Shown here piece after piece: positions 17,669 to 27,489 of a stretch of DNA of 64,000 nt. The stretch comes from Anaeromicropila populeti (GTDB lineage: Bacteria > Bacillota > Clostridia > Lachnospirales > Lachnospiraceae): assembly GCF_900112775.1 (NCBI RefSeq), contig NZ_FOYZ01000007.1:111445-175444 (forward strand). The letters are read 5' to 3'. The notes beneath the pieces are model-generated. The model was not told the DNA's origin. It saw only the letters and a program-made list of their open reading frames with translations, and made no database searches. A program made the position numbers and the translations under genes. Each line of letters begins with the position of its first letter. The first letter of the stretch is position 1.

Positions 17669-18595
17669 TTATTTTTTCATTATGTTATTTGTTACTCTGT
17701 TATAAAGCTCTCTGGCTGCATTATAACCCATCTTTTTCTGTCTGTAGTTAACTGCTGCGGACTCACAGATAACGGCTAAATTACGCCCTGGGCGAATAGG
17801 AATAGAATGACACACTACTTTATTTCCCAAAAATTCTGTATACTGCTCTTCTAGTCCCAGACGGTCATATTCCTGTTCCTTATTCCATTCCTCCAGCTTA
17901 ATGACTAAATCTATCGATTGAATATTTTTTACACTTTCCACACCAAAAAGTGTCTTTACATCAATAATTCCAATACCCCTCAACTCAATAAAATGACGTG
18001 TAATATCTGGTGCAGTACCAATCAATGTTTCATCGCTTACTTTTTTTATCTCCACAACATCATCCGAAACCAAACGGTGACCACGTTTAATTAATTCCAA
18101 TGCTGCCTCACTTTTACCAATTCCACTTTCCCCCATGATTAGTAATCCTTCTCCGTATACATCCACCAATACTCCATGAATGGATATTCGAGGAGCCAGT
18201 TCAACTTTCAGCCATCTGATTACTTCTGCCATGAAGGACGAGGTTGTCTTACTGGTTTTAAAAATAGGCACACCATACCGGGTACTTAATTCTACAAATT
18301 CAGGGGAAATGTCTAAATTTCGACACATAACTATGCAGGGAACCTTTGCTTGCATAATTCGTTCCATCATAGCTACACCATGGTCTTTATCCATTTTCTG
18401 CATATAAGTATACTCAACCTGACCGATTATTTGAATCCGGTTAGCATCAAAATAATCAAAAAAACCAGCCAGCTGTAAGGCAGGTCTGTTGACATCAGAT
18501 TGTGATACTTTAATTTCGTCTATATCAACCTCAGGAGTACAATTTTCCAAATTCATTTTTTCAATTACTTTTGATAAATCAACTGTATATGACAT
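17669..18595 (-). CDS. hprK: HPr kinase/phosphorylase
   Basis: Bifunctional enzyme that adds phosphate to, or removes it from, Ser46 of HPr-type proteins in response to glycolytic state. 308 residues from the ATG ending at 18595, chosen for the AAGGAAGGA site; longer in-frame starts add 26 residues. Walker A GESGIGKS is at 155-162 and the HprK signature LELRGIGIIDV-like block (IELRGIGIIDVK) follows near 205. Its substrate in this cluster is likely the Glu15/Ser46 HPr-like protein, plus a normal HPr encoded elsewhere. Confidence 0.95.
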   Translation of the reverse strand: MSYTVDLSKVIEKMNLENCTPEVDIDEIKVSQSDVNRPALQLAGFFDYFDANRIQIIGQVEYTYMQKMDKDHGVAMMERIMQAKVPCIVMCRNLDISPEFVELSTRYGVPIFKTSKTTSSFMAEVIRWLKVELAPRISIHGVLVDVYGEGLLIMGESGIGKSEAALELIKRGHRLVSDDVVEIKKVSDETLIGTAPDITRHFIELRGIGIIDVKTLFGVESVKNIQSIDLVIKLEEWNKEQEYDRLGLEEQYTEFLGNKVVCHSIPIRPGRNLAVICESAAVNYRQKKMGYNAARELYNRVTNNIMKK

Positions 18596-18687
18596 ATATA
18601 AAATCCTTCCTTTCTTGATACATTCTATAAATCCATCTTTAGCCATTCTAACATATGTCCTTTTGCTGCGCAATAACAGGAACTTAT

Positions 18688-20562
18688 CTAGTGAAAAAAC
18701 TGATACACCTTTTGTGCCACCTGTTCGTTCATGGATGGAACTTCCGCCAGCTCCGAAACCGTAGCCTCCCGAATTTTCTCTACTGATTTAAAATATCTTA
18801 GAAGTGCTTTTCTGCGTACCTCTCCCACACCCTCGATTTCGTCCAGCACCGATTTTACTTGTGCTTTCCCCCGTAAAGAGCGGTGATATTCAATGGCGAA
18901 CCGATGAGTTTCATCTTGTATTCTGGTGATTAATCGAAATACTTCACTATTTTCTGTAATAGATAATTCAACATTATTATAATACAATCCTCTGGTTCTA
19001 TGGTTATCATCCTTTACCATACCACAAACCGGAATATTTAATTTTAATTCATCTAACACCTTTAATGCAATATTTACTTGACCCCTTCCGCCATCCATAA
19101 GTATGAGCTCTGGAAACTTAGTAAAACTTCCTAATGATTCATCCTTATGATTCCTTCTTAACTCTTCCCGCTCACGAATACCGTGCGCCAGACGGCGAGT
19201 CAGAACTTCATACATACTGGCATAATCATCTGGTCCTTTTACAGATTTAATCTTAAACTTCCGGTAATCTGCCCTTTTGGGTTTTCCATTCTCAAAAACC
19301 ACCATAGATCCAACAGATTCAAAACCATTTGTATTGGAAATATCAAAGGATTCTATTCTATTTAATCCTATCAGGTTCAATATGTCTCCAAGCTGCTTTA
19401 ACGCTCCTTTTGTTTTAGCCTCTTCTCTCTGTATACGTTCTGCATCCTTTTGCAAAACAATAGATGCATTCTTGATAGCCAGCTCAACAAGCCGTTCTTT
19501 CTCCCCTTTTTTAGGAACCTTAATCAATACCTTCTGCCCTTTTTTTGTGGTAAGCCAGTCTGCCAGCAACTCTCCTTCCTCAATCTCTTCTTGAATATAA
19601 AGTTCCCTGGGAATATACGGAGTTCCTGCATAAAACTGTTTGATAAAAGCAGTAATTATTTCTACATTTGTTTCTCCAGAAATATTTTTAAAATAGAAAT
19701 GCTCTCTGCCTATTAATTTTCCACTTCGAATAAAAAAAACCTGCACTACTGCCTCATCTTTTGTCCTTGCTAGTCCTACCATATCCCGATCTGCCAGTTC
19801 AGAACTTGTAATCTTCTGCCTTTGAGCAATATGTCTGACACTATTGATTAAATCACGATACTCTGCGGCTTCTTCATATTCCATTCTTTCAGAAGCATTT
19901 TTCATCTTCTCTTCCAGCATGGACAATATTTCACCAAAGTTTCCATTCAAAAAATCCAGTACCTGACCAAAATTTTTCCGATACTCTTCCTTGCTGATAT
20001 ACCCGGCACAAGGAGCCTTGCATTGGTGGATATCGTAATATAGACAAGGCCGTTGCTTCCCAATATCTTTTGGTAGATTTCTTGAGCAGGTCCGGACACA
20101 GAATATTTTCCGGATTAGTTCGATAATATCCTTTACGGCAGTCATGCTTGTATATGGTCCAAAATACTTCACCTTATTCCGTTCTTCCTTTTTTGTCCGC
20201 TCAATCTCATAAGCAAGCATAATTCTCGGATAAGCTTCTCCTAAAGTAACTTTTATAAAGGGATATCCCTTTCCGTCCTTTAGCATCGTGTTATATTTGG
20301 GACTGTGTTCCTTAATTAAATTGCATTCTAATACCAGTGCCTCCAACTCAGAGTCTGTTACAATATATTCAAAATGATCAATTAATGAAATCATCTGCTC
20401 AATTTTTGATGTGACATTCCGGCCTGCTTGAAAATACTGGCGTACCCGGTTTTTTAAGTTGACCGCTTTTCCAACATAAATAATCTGATCTTGCTTATCA
20501 TGCATTAGATAAACCCCTGGACTATTGGGCAGTTTTTTCAATTCTTCTTCCAAATCAAACAT
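18688..20562 (-). CDS. uvrC: UvrABC system protein C
   Basis: Makes both incisions around DNA lesions in nucleotide excision repair. 624 residues: GIY-YIG nuclease (GVYLMHD and [11 protein letters not shown] in the first 40 residues), Cys-rich segment (about 155-185), UvrB-interaction helix [11 protein letters not shown], RNase-H-like nuclease ([15 protein letters not shown]) and a C-terminal helix-hairpin-helix ([17 protein letters not shown]). Full length and intact. Confidence 0.97.
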   Translation of the reverse strand: MFDLEEELKKLPNSPGVYLMHDKQDQIIYVGKAVNLKNRVRQYFQAGRNVTSKIEQMISLIDHFEYIVTDSELEALVLECNLIKEHSPKYNTMLKDGKGYPFIKVTLGEAYPRIMLAYEIERTKKEERNKVKYFGPYTSMTAVKDIIELIRKIFCVRTCSRNLPKDIGKQRPCLYYDIHQCKAPCAGYISKEEYRKNFGQVLDFLNGNFGEILSMLEEKMKNASERMEYEEAAEYRDLINSVRHIAQRQKITSSELADRDMVGLARTKDEAVVQVFFIRSGKLIGREHFYFKNISGETNVEIITAFIKQFYAGTPYIPRELYIQEEIEEGELLADWLTTKKGQKVLIKVPKKGEKERLVELAIKNASIVLQKDAERIQREEAKTKGALKQLGDILNLIGLNRIESFDISNTNGFESVGSMVVFENGKPKRADYRKFKIKSVKGPDDYASMYEVLTRRLAHGIREREELRRNHKDESLGSFTKFPELILMDGGRGQVNIALKVLDELKLNIPVCGMVKDDNHRTRGLYYNNVELSITENSEVFRLITRIQDETHRFAIEYHRSLRGKAQVKSVLDEIEGVGEVRRKALLRYFKSVEKIREATVSELAEVPSMNEQVAQKVYQFFH

Positions 20563-20590
20563 TTGCTATCCTCCGCCAGCTCATTTTATC

Positions 20591-21391
20591 TTACATAAAT
20601 TTTTCTATTACATGGGCAACTCCATCGTTATCATTGGTTAATGTAATATAATCTGCTGCTTCCTTAACAATTTCTTGTGCATTTCCCATTGCCACACCCA
20701 TACCTGCATATTGAATCATTGTCAAATCATTAAATCCGTCTCCACAGCTAATCATCTGTTCTTTTGTCATTCCCAGGTGCTCCAAAAGCCGCTCTAACGA
20801 ATAGGCTTTATCAATATTCATTGGCATAATCTCCAAAAAAAACGGCTCAGAACGGAAAATGCTCAGTCGGTCACCAAATCTCTCTTTCATTTTCTTTTCT
20901 ACCTCTGCCAGATACATTCCATCCCCTGTCATAATACATTTATTTACCGGGCTATCTACGTGGCTAATGAGGTTGTCCACACTTTTCACTGATAGATGGT
21001 TAATTCGCCCTTCCAATTCAATGTATTCATCCACATGAAATCCTATCACTCCTTCTGTGTCATAGGTCAGCATTCCTACTTTGTATTCCTTTGCTGCCTC
21101 AAACAATTCTGGTAACAGTTCCATTGGCAATGTCTTTTCATATATAGTTTTTCCTGATTTGCAATCTAATACCTTTGCTCCATTATATGCCAGAATAAAA
21201 CCCCCGTATTCATCCAGCTTTAACATTTTTGCAAGATTCAGAATACCTGGTGTAGGTCTTCCAGAAGCCAGTACAACTCTGTGTCCTCTCTCCTGAATCT
21301 GAAAAATCGCATTTAATGTCCTTTCCGAAACTTTCTTTTCAGATGTTGTCAATGTTCCGTCAATATCTAGTACTAAAATCTCGTATGCCAT
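20591..21391 (-). CDS. Cof-type HAD-superfamily phosphatase
   Basis: 266 residues from the ATG ending at 21391, preceded by GGAGAGATAAGG. Motif I DIDGTLT, motif II ASGRP, and motif III/IV region ISCGDGFNDLTM followed by GVAMGNA place it in the Cof/type IIB haloacid dehalogenase family, which dephosphorylates sugar phosphates or cofactors. The substrate is not predictable. It is separated from ftsH by a terminator-like hairpin. Confidence 0.88.
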   Translation of the reverse strand: MAYEILVLDIDGTLTTSEKKVSERTLNAIFQIQERGHRVVLASGRPTPGILNLAKMLKLDEYGGFILAYNGAKVLDCKSGKTIYEKTLPMELLPELFEAAKEYKVGMLTYDTEGVIGFHVDEYIELEGRINHLSVKSVDNLISHVDSPVNKCIMTGDGMYLAEVEKKMKERFGDRLSIFRSEPFFLEIMPMNIDKAYSLERLLEHLGMTKEQMISCGDGFNDLTMIQYAGMGVAMGNAQEIVKEAADYITLTNDNDGVAHVIEKFM

Positions 21392-21431
21392 CCTTATCTC
21401 TCCTTTTCTTAAAACACTGTTGATCGAGAAT

Positions 21432-21460
21432 AAAGACCGCACAATTGCACGGTCTTTTTT
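21432..21460. terminator. hairpin between ftsH and the HAD gene
   Basis: AAAGACCG (21432-21439) pairs with CGGTCTTT (21450-21457). The best T-run is on the plus strand; the minus strand continues TTTATT. It lies right after the ftsH stop codon, so it probably ends ftsH transcription, perhaps with leakage into the HAD gene. Confidence 0.6.
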
Positions 21461-21467
21461 ACTCAAA

Positions 21468-23357
21468 TCAATCTACCTCTTTGATTCCCTTAAATATTTC
21501 CATAAATTGTTTTCCTGTAATAGTTTCCTTCTCATACAGGTACTCTGCAATTCTATCCAAAGCCTCTGTATTTTCCAGGATCATTCTTTTTGCCTCACCA
21601 TAGCATTCATTAATAATGCGCATTACTTCCTTATCTATTTCCGTAGCAGTTTCTTCACTGCATGTACGAACCGATCTGCCATCTAAGTACTTGCTTTCAA
21701 TTGATTCTAAGCTAACTAAACCAAACTTCTCTGACATACCATAATGGGTTATCATAGCCCTGGCTATTGCAGTTGCTCTTTCAATATCATTAGATGCCCC
21801 ACTTGTGACGGAATGAAATTTAATTTCTTCTGCTGCCCTTCCTGCACAAAAGGTGGTGATTTCCGCCATCATTTCTTCTTTTGATTTTAAGTACTTCTCC
21901 TCCTCAGGTGCCTGCATTACATATCCTAAAGTTCCCATTGTTCTAGGTACAATTGTAATCTTCTGAACAGGCTCTGTATCCTTCTGGAGAGCTGTTACTA
22001 ATGCATGACCCACTTCATGATAGGCAACAATTTCTTTTTCCTTTTTGCTCAATATTCTGTCTTTCTTTTCTTTACCAGCAATTACAACTTCTACTGCTTC
22101 AAATAAATCGTTTTGTGATACAGCCATTCTACCGCCTTTTACTGCCATAATCGCTGCTTCATTAATCATATTTGCCAAATCAGAGCCCACCGCTCCTGAT
22201 GTTGCCAGAGCAATTGCATCTAAGTCTACGGTATCATCCATCGATACATTTTTTGCATGTACCTTCAGTATTTCAACCCTTCCCTTTAAATCAGGACGAT
22301 CTACAATTACTCTTCTGTCAAATCGACCCGGACGCAATAATGCTTTATCTAAAACCTCTGGACGATTTGTTGCTGCTAAAATAACCAGACCTTTTGAAGA
22401 ATCAAAGCCATCCATTTCAGCTAATAACTGGTTTAATGTCTGCTCTCTCTCATCATTTCCTCCTCCGGAATGGGAATCTCTGCTCTTTCCTATTGCATCG
22501 ATTTCGTCAATAAAAACGATACAAGGTGCCATTTGCTGTGCCTGTTTAAATAAATCCCTTACTCTAGAAGCACCTACACCAACAAACATTTCAACAAAGC
22601 TTGATCCTGATAAGGAAAAAAATGGCACATTAGCTTCTCCAGCAACTGCTTTTGCTAATAATGTCTTACCTGTTCCAGGAGGTCCAACTAACAATGCACC
22701 TTTTGGCAGCTTCGCGCCTATTTTGGTGTATTTCCCTGGATTATGCAAAAAATCAACCAGCTCAGTTATCGAATCTTTTGCTTCATCCTGCCCAGCAACG
22801 TCTTTGAAAGTAACACCTGTTTCTTTTTCTACATAAATCTTGGCATTGCTTTTGCCAACTCCCATCACTCCGCTGCTGCTTTTGGAAACCATACGGAATA
22901 AAAACCATGCTACTCCCCAAAGCATTGCTATTGGAAAAATATACACTAATACAAATTCCAAGATACTGGTTCCCGTATCTTGAACCTCTGCACGGAACGT
23001 AATATTTTTTTCTTCCAGCTTAGCAATAACCTCTCTGTCCAATCCAATTATTCCCGTATAATACGTTTTTTCAAATCCAAACGCACTTTCTGCCTGCTTC
23101 TTTGGATTGATTAAAATTCGATTGCTCTCAAATACAACTGACTTTATCTCTTCCTTATCTATCATATCGAGGAACTCACTATATTCCACCTCAACATAAC
23201 GTTCCTTTTCGATTTGATCATTTATATAAGAAATCCCTACAATGGTTAATAACGTAATAATAAGGCCTAAAAAAATCCCCATTCTGCTGTTCTTGTTATT
23301 CTTGTCATTATTATTTTTATTATTGGTATTCCTATTTATATTGCTTCCGTTATTCAT
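21468..23357 (-). CDS. ftsH: ATP-dependent zinc metalloprotease FtsH
   Basis: Membrane-bound AAA+ protease for quality control of membrane and regulatory proteins. 629 residues from the ATG ending at 23357 (perfect AAAGGAGGTC site). An unusual Asn-rich cytosolic tip (about 2-24) precedes two membrane helices with an external domain between them; then Walker A GPPGTGKT, Walker B IVFIDEIDAIG, SRH region ATNRPEVLDKALLRPGRFD and the zinc motif HEVGH. Transcribed divergently from pyrG. Confidence 0.97.
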   Translation of the reverse strand: MNNGSNINRNTNNKNNNDKNNKNSRMGIFLGLIITLLTIVGISYINDQIEKERYVEVEYSEFLDMIDKEEIKSVVFESNRILINPKKQAESAFGFEKTYYTGIIGLDREVIAKLEEKNITFRAEVQDTGTSILEFVLVYIFPIAMLWGVAWFLFRMVSKSSSGVMGVGKSNAKIYVEKETGVTFKDVAGQDEAKDSITELVDFLHNPGKYTKIGAKLPKGALLVGPPGTGKTLLAKAVAGEANVPFFSLSGSSFVEMFVGVGASRVRDLFKQAQQMAPCIVFIDEIDAIGKSRDSHSGGGNDEREQTLNQLLAEMDGFDSSKGLVILAATNRPEVLDKALLRPGRFDRRVIVDRPDLKGRVEILKVHAKNVSMDDTVDLDAIALATSGAVGSDLANMINEAAIMAVKGGRMAVSQNDLFEAVEVVIAGKEKKDRILSKKEKEIVAYHEVGHALVTALQKDTEPVQKITIVPRTMGTLGYVMQAPEEEKYLKSKEEMMAEITTFCAGRAAEEIKFHSVTSGASNDIERATAIARAMITHYGMSEKFGLVSLESIESKYLDGRSVRTCSEETATEIDKEVMRIINECYGEAKRMILENTEALDRIAEYLYEKETITGKQFMEIFKGIKEVD

Positions 23358-23511
23358 ATTCGACCTCCTTTGCGCTAAACCCATTATAAAGGTAGTTTTA
23401 CCATAAATCAATATGCTATTATCTTAACTTTGTCTAAAATTTTTATTTTTTATGGGTAGATTTTTTATTTTCAAAGAGTTATAATGGAACAGTTAATGTT
23501 GACAAAGAGCC

Positions 23512-23540
23512 ATTATAACTATAGATAGGTAAACAGCCAA
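23512..23540 (-). promoter_or_regulatory. probable ftsH promoter within a divergent control region
   Basis: On the minus strand TTGGCT (23535-23540) and TATAAT (23512-23517) are spaced by 17 bases. The -10 lies in the right arm of an 11-bp dyad: AGTTATAATGG (23477-23487) and CCATTATAACT (23510-23520). Between the arms on the plus strand is TTGACA (23499-23504), a possible pyrG -35 with a poor -10 at 23520-23527. Confidence 0.5.
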
Positions 23541-23552
23541 GGAGGAAAAGAA

Positions 23553-25160
23553 ATGTCTGTGAAATATGTCTTTGTAACAGGTGGCGTAGTTTCTGGATTA
23601 GGAAAAGGTATCACTGCTGCTTCATTAGGACGATTACTGAAAATGCGTGGTTACAATGTAACGATGCAAAAATTTGACCCTTACATTAATATTGATCCTG
23701 GTACCATGAATCCAATACAGCATGGAGAAGTATTTGTTACGGATGATGGTGCGGAAACTGATTTAGATCTTGGCCATTATGAACGTTTTATTGATGAAAG
23801 CTTAACCAAGCAGTCCAATGTTACAACAGGTAAGATTTACTGGTCCGTTTTGTCTAAAGAACGAAGAGGTGACTTTGGTGGTGGTACAGTTCAAGTAATC
23901 CCCCATATTACGAATGAAATTAAAAGCCGTTTTTATCGCAATGATGGCTGTAAAGATACCCAGATAGCAATTATCGAAGTTGGTGGTACAGTTGGTGATA
24001 TTGAAAGCCAGCCATTTTTAGAATCTATTCGCCAGTTTCAGCATGATGTTGGTCATAAAAATGTTATTTTAATTCATGTTACTTTAATTCCATATTTAAA
24101 AGCTTCTGGTGAAATCAAAACAAAACCAACACAAGCCAGTGTAAAAGAACTTCAAGGAATGGGAATTCAGCCTGATATTATTGTTTGCCGTACTGAGGTA
24201 GGATTATCACAAGGAATTAAAGACAAAATTGCTTTATTCTGTAATGTGCCTTCTAACCATGTGATTCAAAATTTAGATGTTGAAACTTTATATGAAGCTC
24301 CACTCGCCATGGAACAGGAGCATTTAGCTGATATTGCATGTGAATGTCTGCAACTAGACTGTCCTGCTCCTGATTTAGCCGAATGGGAGGACATGGTACA
24401 TGCTTTGAAGAACCCTGAAAAAGAAGTTACAATTGCCCTTGTTGGTAAATATACACAATTACATGATGCTTATATCAGTGTCGTTGAATCTTTAAAGCAT
24501 GGTGCAGTAGCTCATAATGCAAGTGTAAATATTAAATGGATTCCTTCTGAAACAGTAACAGCTGAAAATGCTGCTTCTATTCTTCAGGATGTTCATGGTA
24601 TTCTTGTTCCTGGAGGATTTGGTGACAGGGGAATTGATGGTAAAATATTAGCCATACAATATGCCCGTGAGAATAAAATTCCATATCTTGGACTTTGCCT
24701 TGGAATGCAGCTTGCTATTGTTGAATTTTCAAGGAATGTAATTGGTTTTCGTGATGCACACAGTGCTGAATTAGATCCTGGCACAACTCACCCAGTCATT
24801 CATTTAATGCCTGAACAGGATGGTATTGAAGATATTGGTGGTACTTTAAGACTAGGTTCTTATCCATGTATACTGGAAGAAGGTACAAAGGCATTTGAAG
24901 TATATGGTAAAAAAGAAATATTTGAGCGCCACAGACACCGTTATGAGGTAAATAATTATTATCGTGAAGATTTAGAAAAAGGTGGTTTAACGTTATCTGG
25001 ACTGTCTCCTAATGGCAGAATCGTTGAGATGTGTGAAATATCCTCTCACCCATGGTTTGTAGCCACACAGGCTCATCCAGAATTTAAGTCCAGACCTAAC
25101 CGTCCACATCCACTGTTTAAAGGATTTATTGGTGCTTCCATTGAACATATGGAAAAATAG
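23553..25160 (+). CDS. pyrG: CTP synthase
   Basis: Amidates UTP to CTP with glutamine as nitrogen donor. 535 residues: synthetase domain with [14 protein letters not shown] (15-28) and [13 protein letters not shown], followed by a class I glutamine amidotransferase domain with LCLGMQLA carrying the nucleophile Cys and the HPEF triad end near 515. AAGGAGG precedes the ATG. The gene is single and closed by its own terminator. Confidence 0.97.
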   Translation: MSVKYVFVTGGVVSGLGKGITAASLGRLLKMRGYNVTMQKFDPYINIDPGTMNPIQHGEVFVTDDGAETDLDLGHYERFIDESLTKQSNVTTGKIYWSVLSKERRGDFGGGTVQVIPHITNEIKSRFYRNDGCKDTQIAIIEVGGTVGDIESQPFLESIRQFQHDVGHKNVILIHVTLIPYLKASGEIKTKPTQASVKELQGMGIQPDIIVCRTEVGLSQGIKDKIALFCNVPSNHVIQNLDVETLYEAPLAMEQEHLADIACECLQLDCPAPDLAEWEDMVHALKNPEKEVTIALVGKYTQLHDAYISVVESLKHGAVAHNASVNIKWIPSETVTAENAASILQDVHGILVPGGFGDRGIDGKILAIQYARENKIPYLGLCLGMQLAIVEFSRNVIGFRDAHSAELDPGTTHPVIHLMPEQDGIEDIGGTLRLGSYPCILEEGTKAFEVYGKKEIFERHRHRYEVNNYYREDLEKGGLTLSGLSPNGRIVEMCEISSHPWFVATQAHPEFKSRPNRPHPLFKGFIGASIEHMEK

Positions 25161-25180
25161 AATTAGAATGTTAAAAATAC

Positions 25181-25213
25181 AAGGTTGCCAGATGAAATGG
25201 CAGCCTTATTTTT
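25181..25213 (+). terminator. intrinsic terminator of pyrG
   Basis: AAGGTTGCCA (25181-25190) pairs with TGGCAGCCTT (25198-25207), then ATTTTTAG. Confidence 0.75.
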
Positions 25214-25257
25214 AGTTTGAAGTGTGTTTCTTTACTATTACAAATTAGCATAACAAC

Positions 25258-25995
25258 TTATTCATCATATATGAATTCTTTAAAAATAAGCCCTACATTT
25301 GTTTTCCTATGTAACGAATGGCAACCCTGCATTATAAATTTCCATGTTGCCACATAATCACCAGAAACCTTTATCTCTGGATTATTTATATAAAGTATAA
25401 ATTCCTTTTCTCTATCTATATACTGATCTGAAAACTGCTCTGCTAGCTGTACTTTTCTATTTTTATCAACTTCCTCAACTATATTATATAGAACATGCTC
25501 CAAATTTCTGGAAAAGTAATATATTCTATAATTTAATTTGTACACTATACCATCATTCTCTTTATTTGGTATTTGCTTAATAATATAAGTCTTTTTTATT
25601 AAAAAGGATAAAATATCTCTTTTTCTTATATTTCGAGCAATCATCCGATTTCTATCTTTTGCATAAATAAAGTCCAAAGTATAACTCGTTACCTGATTCT
25701 TTGATTTTAATACCTTTTCTGGTGCAACCCCAGCACCATCCATATCTGTTAGCTGAATGATCTGCAAAATATCACTTGCCGTTACTTGTGGATTCTTTTC
25801 TAAAAACTTGTCAATTTTGCTAATTATAACTGAGTCAATATTATTTTTCCCAATATTCTCGTCTGCTGTTATATCTGTTTTTATTATTTCAAATTTAATC
25901 CTTTCATGTTCAAAAATAACTTCAAAAATAGTCTCCAAAGCTTCTACATCTGATTTTCCTTCCACTAAAAAAAGAACTATTTTCTTTTCCCTCAA
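25258..25995 (-). CDS. TOPRIM-domain protein, partner of an ATPase (putative phage defence)
   Basis: 245 residues. FLVEGKSD (9-16) with Glu12 and LTDMDGAG with Asp84 and Asp86 form the acidic triad of TOPRIM nucleases. No other domain is recognised; the C-terminal 150 residues are basic and aromatic. The start codon overlaps the end of the upstream ATPase gene by 4 bases, so the two are translated together. ATPase plus separate TOPRIM protein is the layout of split OLD-type systems such as AbiL (AbiLi/AbiLii), RloAB and PARIS (AriA/AriB). Which of these it belongs to, if any, cannot be settled by eye. Confidence 0.68.
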   Translation of the reverse strand: MREKKIVLFLVEGKSDVEALETIFEVIFEHERIKFEIIKTDITADENIGKNNIDSVIISKIDKFLEKNPQVTASDILQIIQLTDMDGAGVAPEKVLKSKNQVTSYTLDFIYAKDRNRMIARNIRKRDILSFLIKKTYIIKQIPNKENDGIVYKLNYRIYYFSRNLEHVLYNIVEEVDKNRKVQLAEQFSDQYIDREKEFILYINNPEIKVSGDYVATWKFIMQGCHSLHRKTNVGLIFKEFIYDE

Positions 25996-27395
25996 TCCTC
26001 ATTCCTCCCAGACTTTCTAAATGCTCGTTTAATTTTTGCTTGACTTGTAGATTTGTAAAAATGTTCTTCTGTTCCCAGATAGATTTCCCTTAAATATGAT
26101 AACCTTTTATTTTGAGTATTTTTAATATATTTAAGTCCACCATAACAATTTTCTGAATCTGTTGTTGTAAATATTAACGATTCGTTGTCCAATACCTCTA
26201 ATGGTCTTAAATTATGTGAAGTAAAAATCATTTGTCCTTGAGCTGATTCCTGCATTATTTCTATTAATTGTCCTAATAAATATTCAAAAATACCCGAATC
26301 CAATTCATCTATTATTAAACAAACAGATGCTCTATTATAACAAGCTATTATTGCATTGCATACTGAAATAAGTTTCTTAATACCAGCCGATTCACATTCT
26401 AAAGGTATTAGACTTCCATTTCTTTTTGTTGCAAGTTCAAAGCTAACGCCAGGCTCTCCATTATCCAAAAGTTTATTTTCCACATTACTTACTTGTAAAA
26501 CTAAATCTGGAATTAAGGCACTGATAACTGCATTCGTCTGATTAACAACTTTTTCAAATACAATGAATAACTCTTTGGACAAAATAGCTTTTTTTTCAAT
26601 ATCTATTGATAACTGCCCTACTAATTGACTAGATTCCTTTTTCATATTTAAATGAAATACCATTTTAGATAAATTCAGATCTATTAAACCCAGATCCTCA
26701 TTTTGAATTACAATTAAATCTTTAGTTGCATAGTCTACTAGGCTATTTATTATCTCATAAACTTCTTTCAACTCTATTATTTTAGAAAATACTTCTCCCA
26801 CAATTTTTGAAAATATAATAGATTTATTGTGAGATATTCCTGTTTTGTCATCATATATATTGGCTAACTCTTGTGCCATCTTTACACGAACAAAATTATC
26901 TAAATCAGACTTTAAAAGATCCGTTATCTCTTTTTGTCTAAAAACTAACTCTCTATCATCTTCATCATAACTCAAAATCTTTTTGTTTGATTTCCATATA
27001 CCACTTTTACAGACTGCACCATAGAGCTTTTCTTCTGTTAAAACAATTCTTTTATTATCTTCCTTTTTAATTGCAAAAGAATACTCTATATTATACTTAT
27101 CACTTCCTCTTTCCACGTAAAACCAAAATCCTAATCTCGCTTCATTTTTACTACTTTTTATATATTTATAGGTATTAGGTGGTAACGTATCTCCCACAAG
27201 AATATTTTTAAGCATATACATAACATCTACAACTGCCGTTTTTCCTGAGCCATTTTGTCCATATATTCCTAATATACTATTTTCTCCTTTATATTCGTTG
27301 TTCTTGCTGTATTTGGATAAAACAATTGTACCATTTGTAACATTTTTTATATTATTTATACTTATTTTTTGTAATCTGACAAAATTGCTTTCCAT
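25992..27395 (-). CDS. SMC/ABC-like AAA ATPase of a two-gene defence-type module
   Basis: 467 residues. N-terminal Walker A GQNGSGKT (46-53), a central region of about 250 residues of helical character, an ABC-signature-like ESAGIKKL, Walker B CLIIDELDSG (acidic pair about 363-364) and the H-loop FTSHN. This is the AAA_15/AAA_21 pattern found in OLD nucleases, AbiLi and AriA. The protein has no nuclease domain of its own; the TOPRIM protein downstream supplies one. The pair is strikingly A+T-rich and has no housekeeping neighbours, consistent with horizontal gain. Function is inferred from architecture only. Confidence 0.72.
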   Translation of the reverse strand: MESNFVRLQKISINNIKNVTNGTIVLSKYSKNNEYKGENSILGIYGQNGSGKTAVVDVMYMLKNILVGDTLPPNTYKYIKSSKNEARLGFWFYVERGSDKYNIEYSFAIKKEDNKRIVLTEEKLYGAVCKSGIWKSNKKILSYDEDDRELVFRQKEITDLLKSDLDNFVRVKMAQELANIYDDKTGISHNKSIIFSKIVGEVFSKIIELKEVYEIINSLVDYATKDLIVIQNEDLGLIDLNLSKMVFHLNMKKESSQLVGQLSIDIEKKAILSKELFIVFEKVVNQTNAVISALIPDLVLQVSNVENKLLDNGEPGVSFELATKRNGSLIPLECESAGIKKLISVCNAIIACYNRASVCLIIDELDSGIFEYLLGQLIEIMQESAQGQMIFTSHNLRPLEVLDNESLIFTTTDSENCYGGLKYIKNTQNKRLSYLREIYLGTEEHFYKSTSQAKIKRAFRKSGRNED

Positions 27396-27489
27396 TATAC
27401 TACCTCCAATATTTTAACCAATACTATTATATCACTTTATTATACGAAAACAACATGAATTTGTTAAAAAAATTAACACTTTGTTCACA

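Noticed and set aside
22045-22836. 263-codon frame antisense to ftsH
   Set aside because: Its composition (Ser/Thr/Ile/Pro-rich) mirrors the reverse complement of the conserved ATPase domain; no ribosome site; ftsH is certain.
25992-27395. RecF or SbcC-type repair ATPase
   Set aside because: Too short for SbcC, lacks RecF context and signature, and is translationally coupled to a TOPRIM protein.
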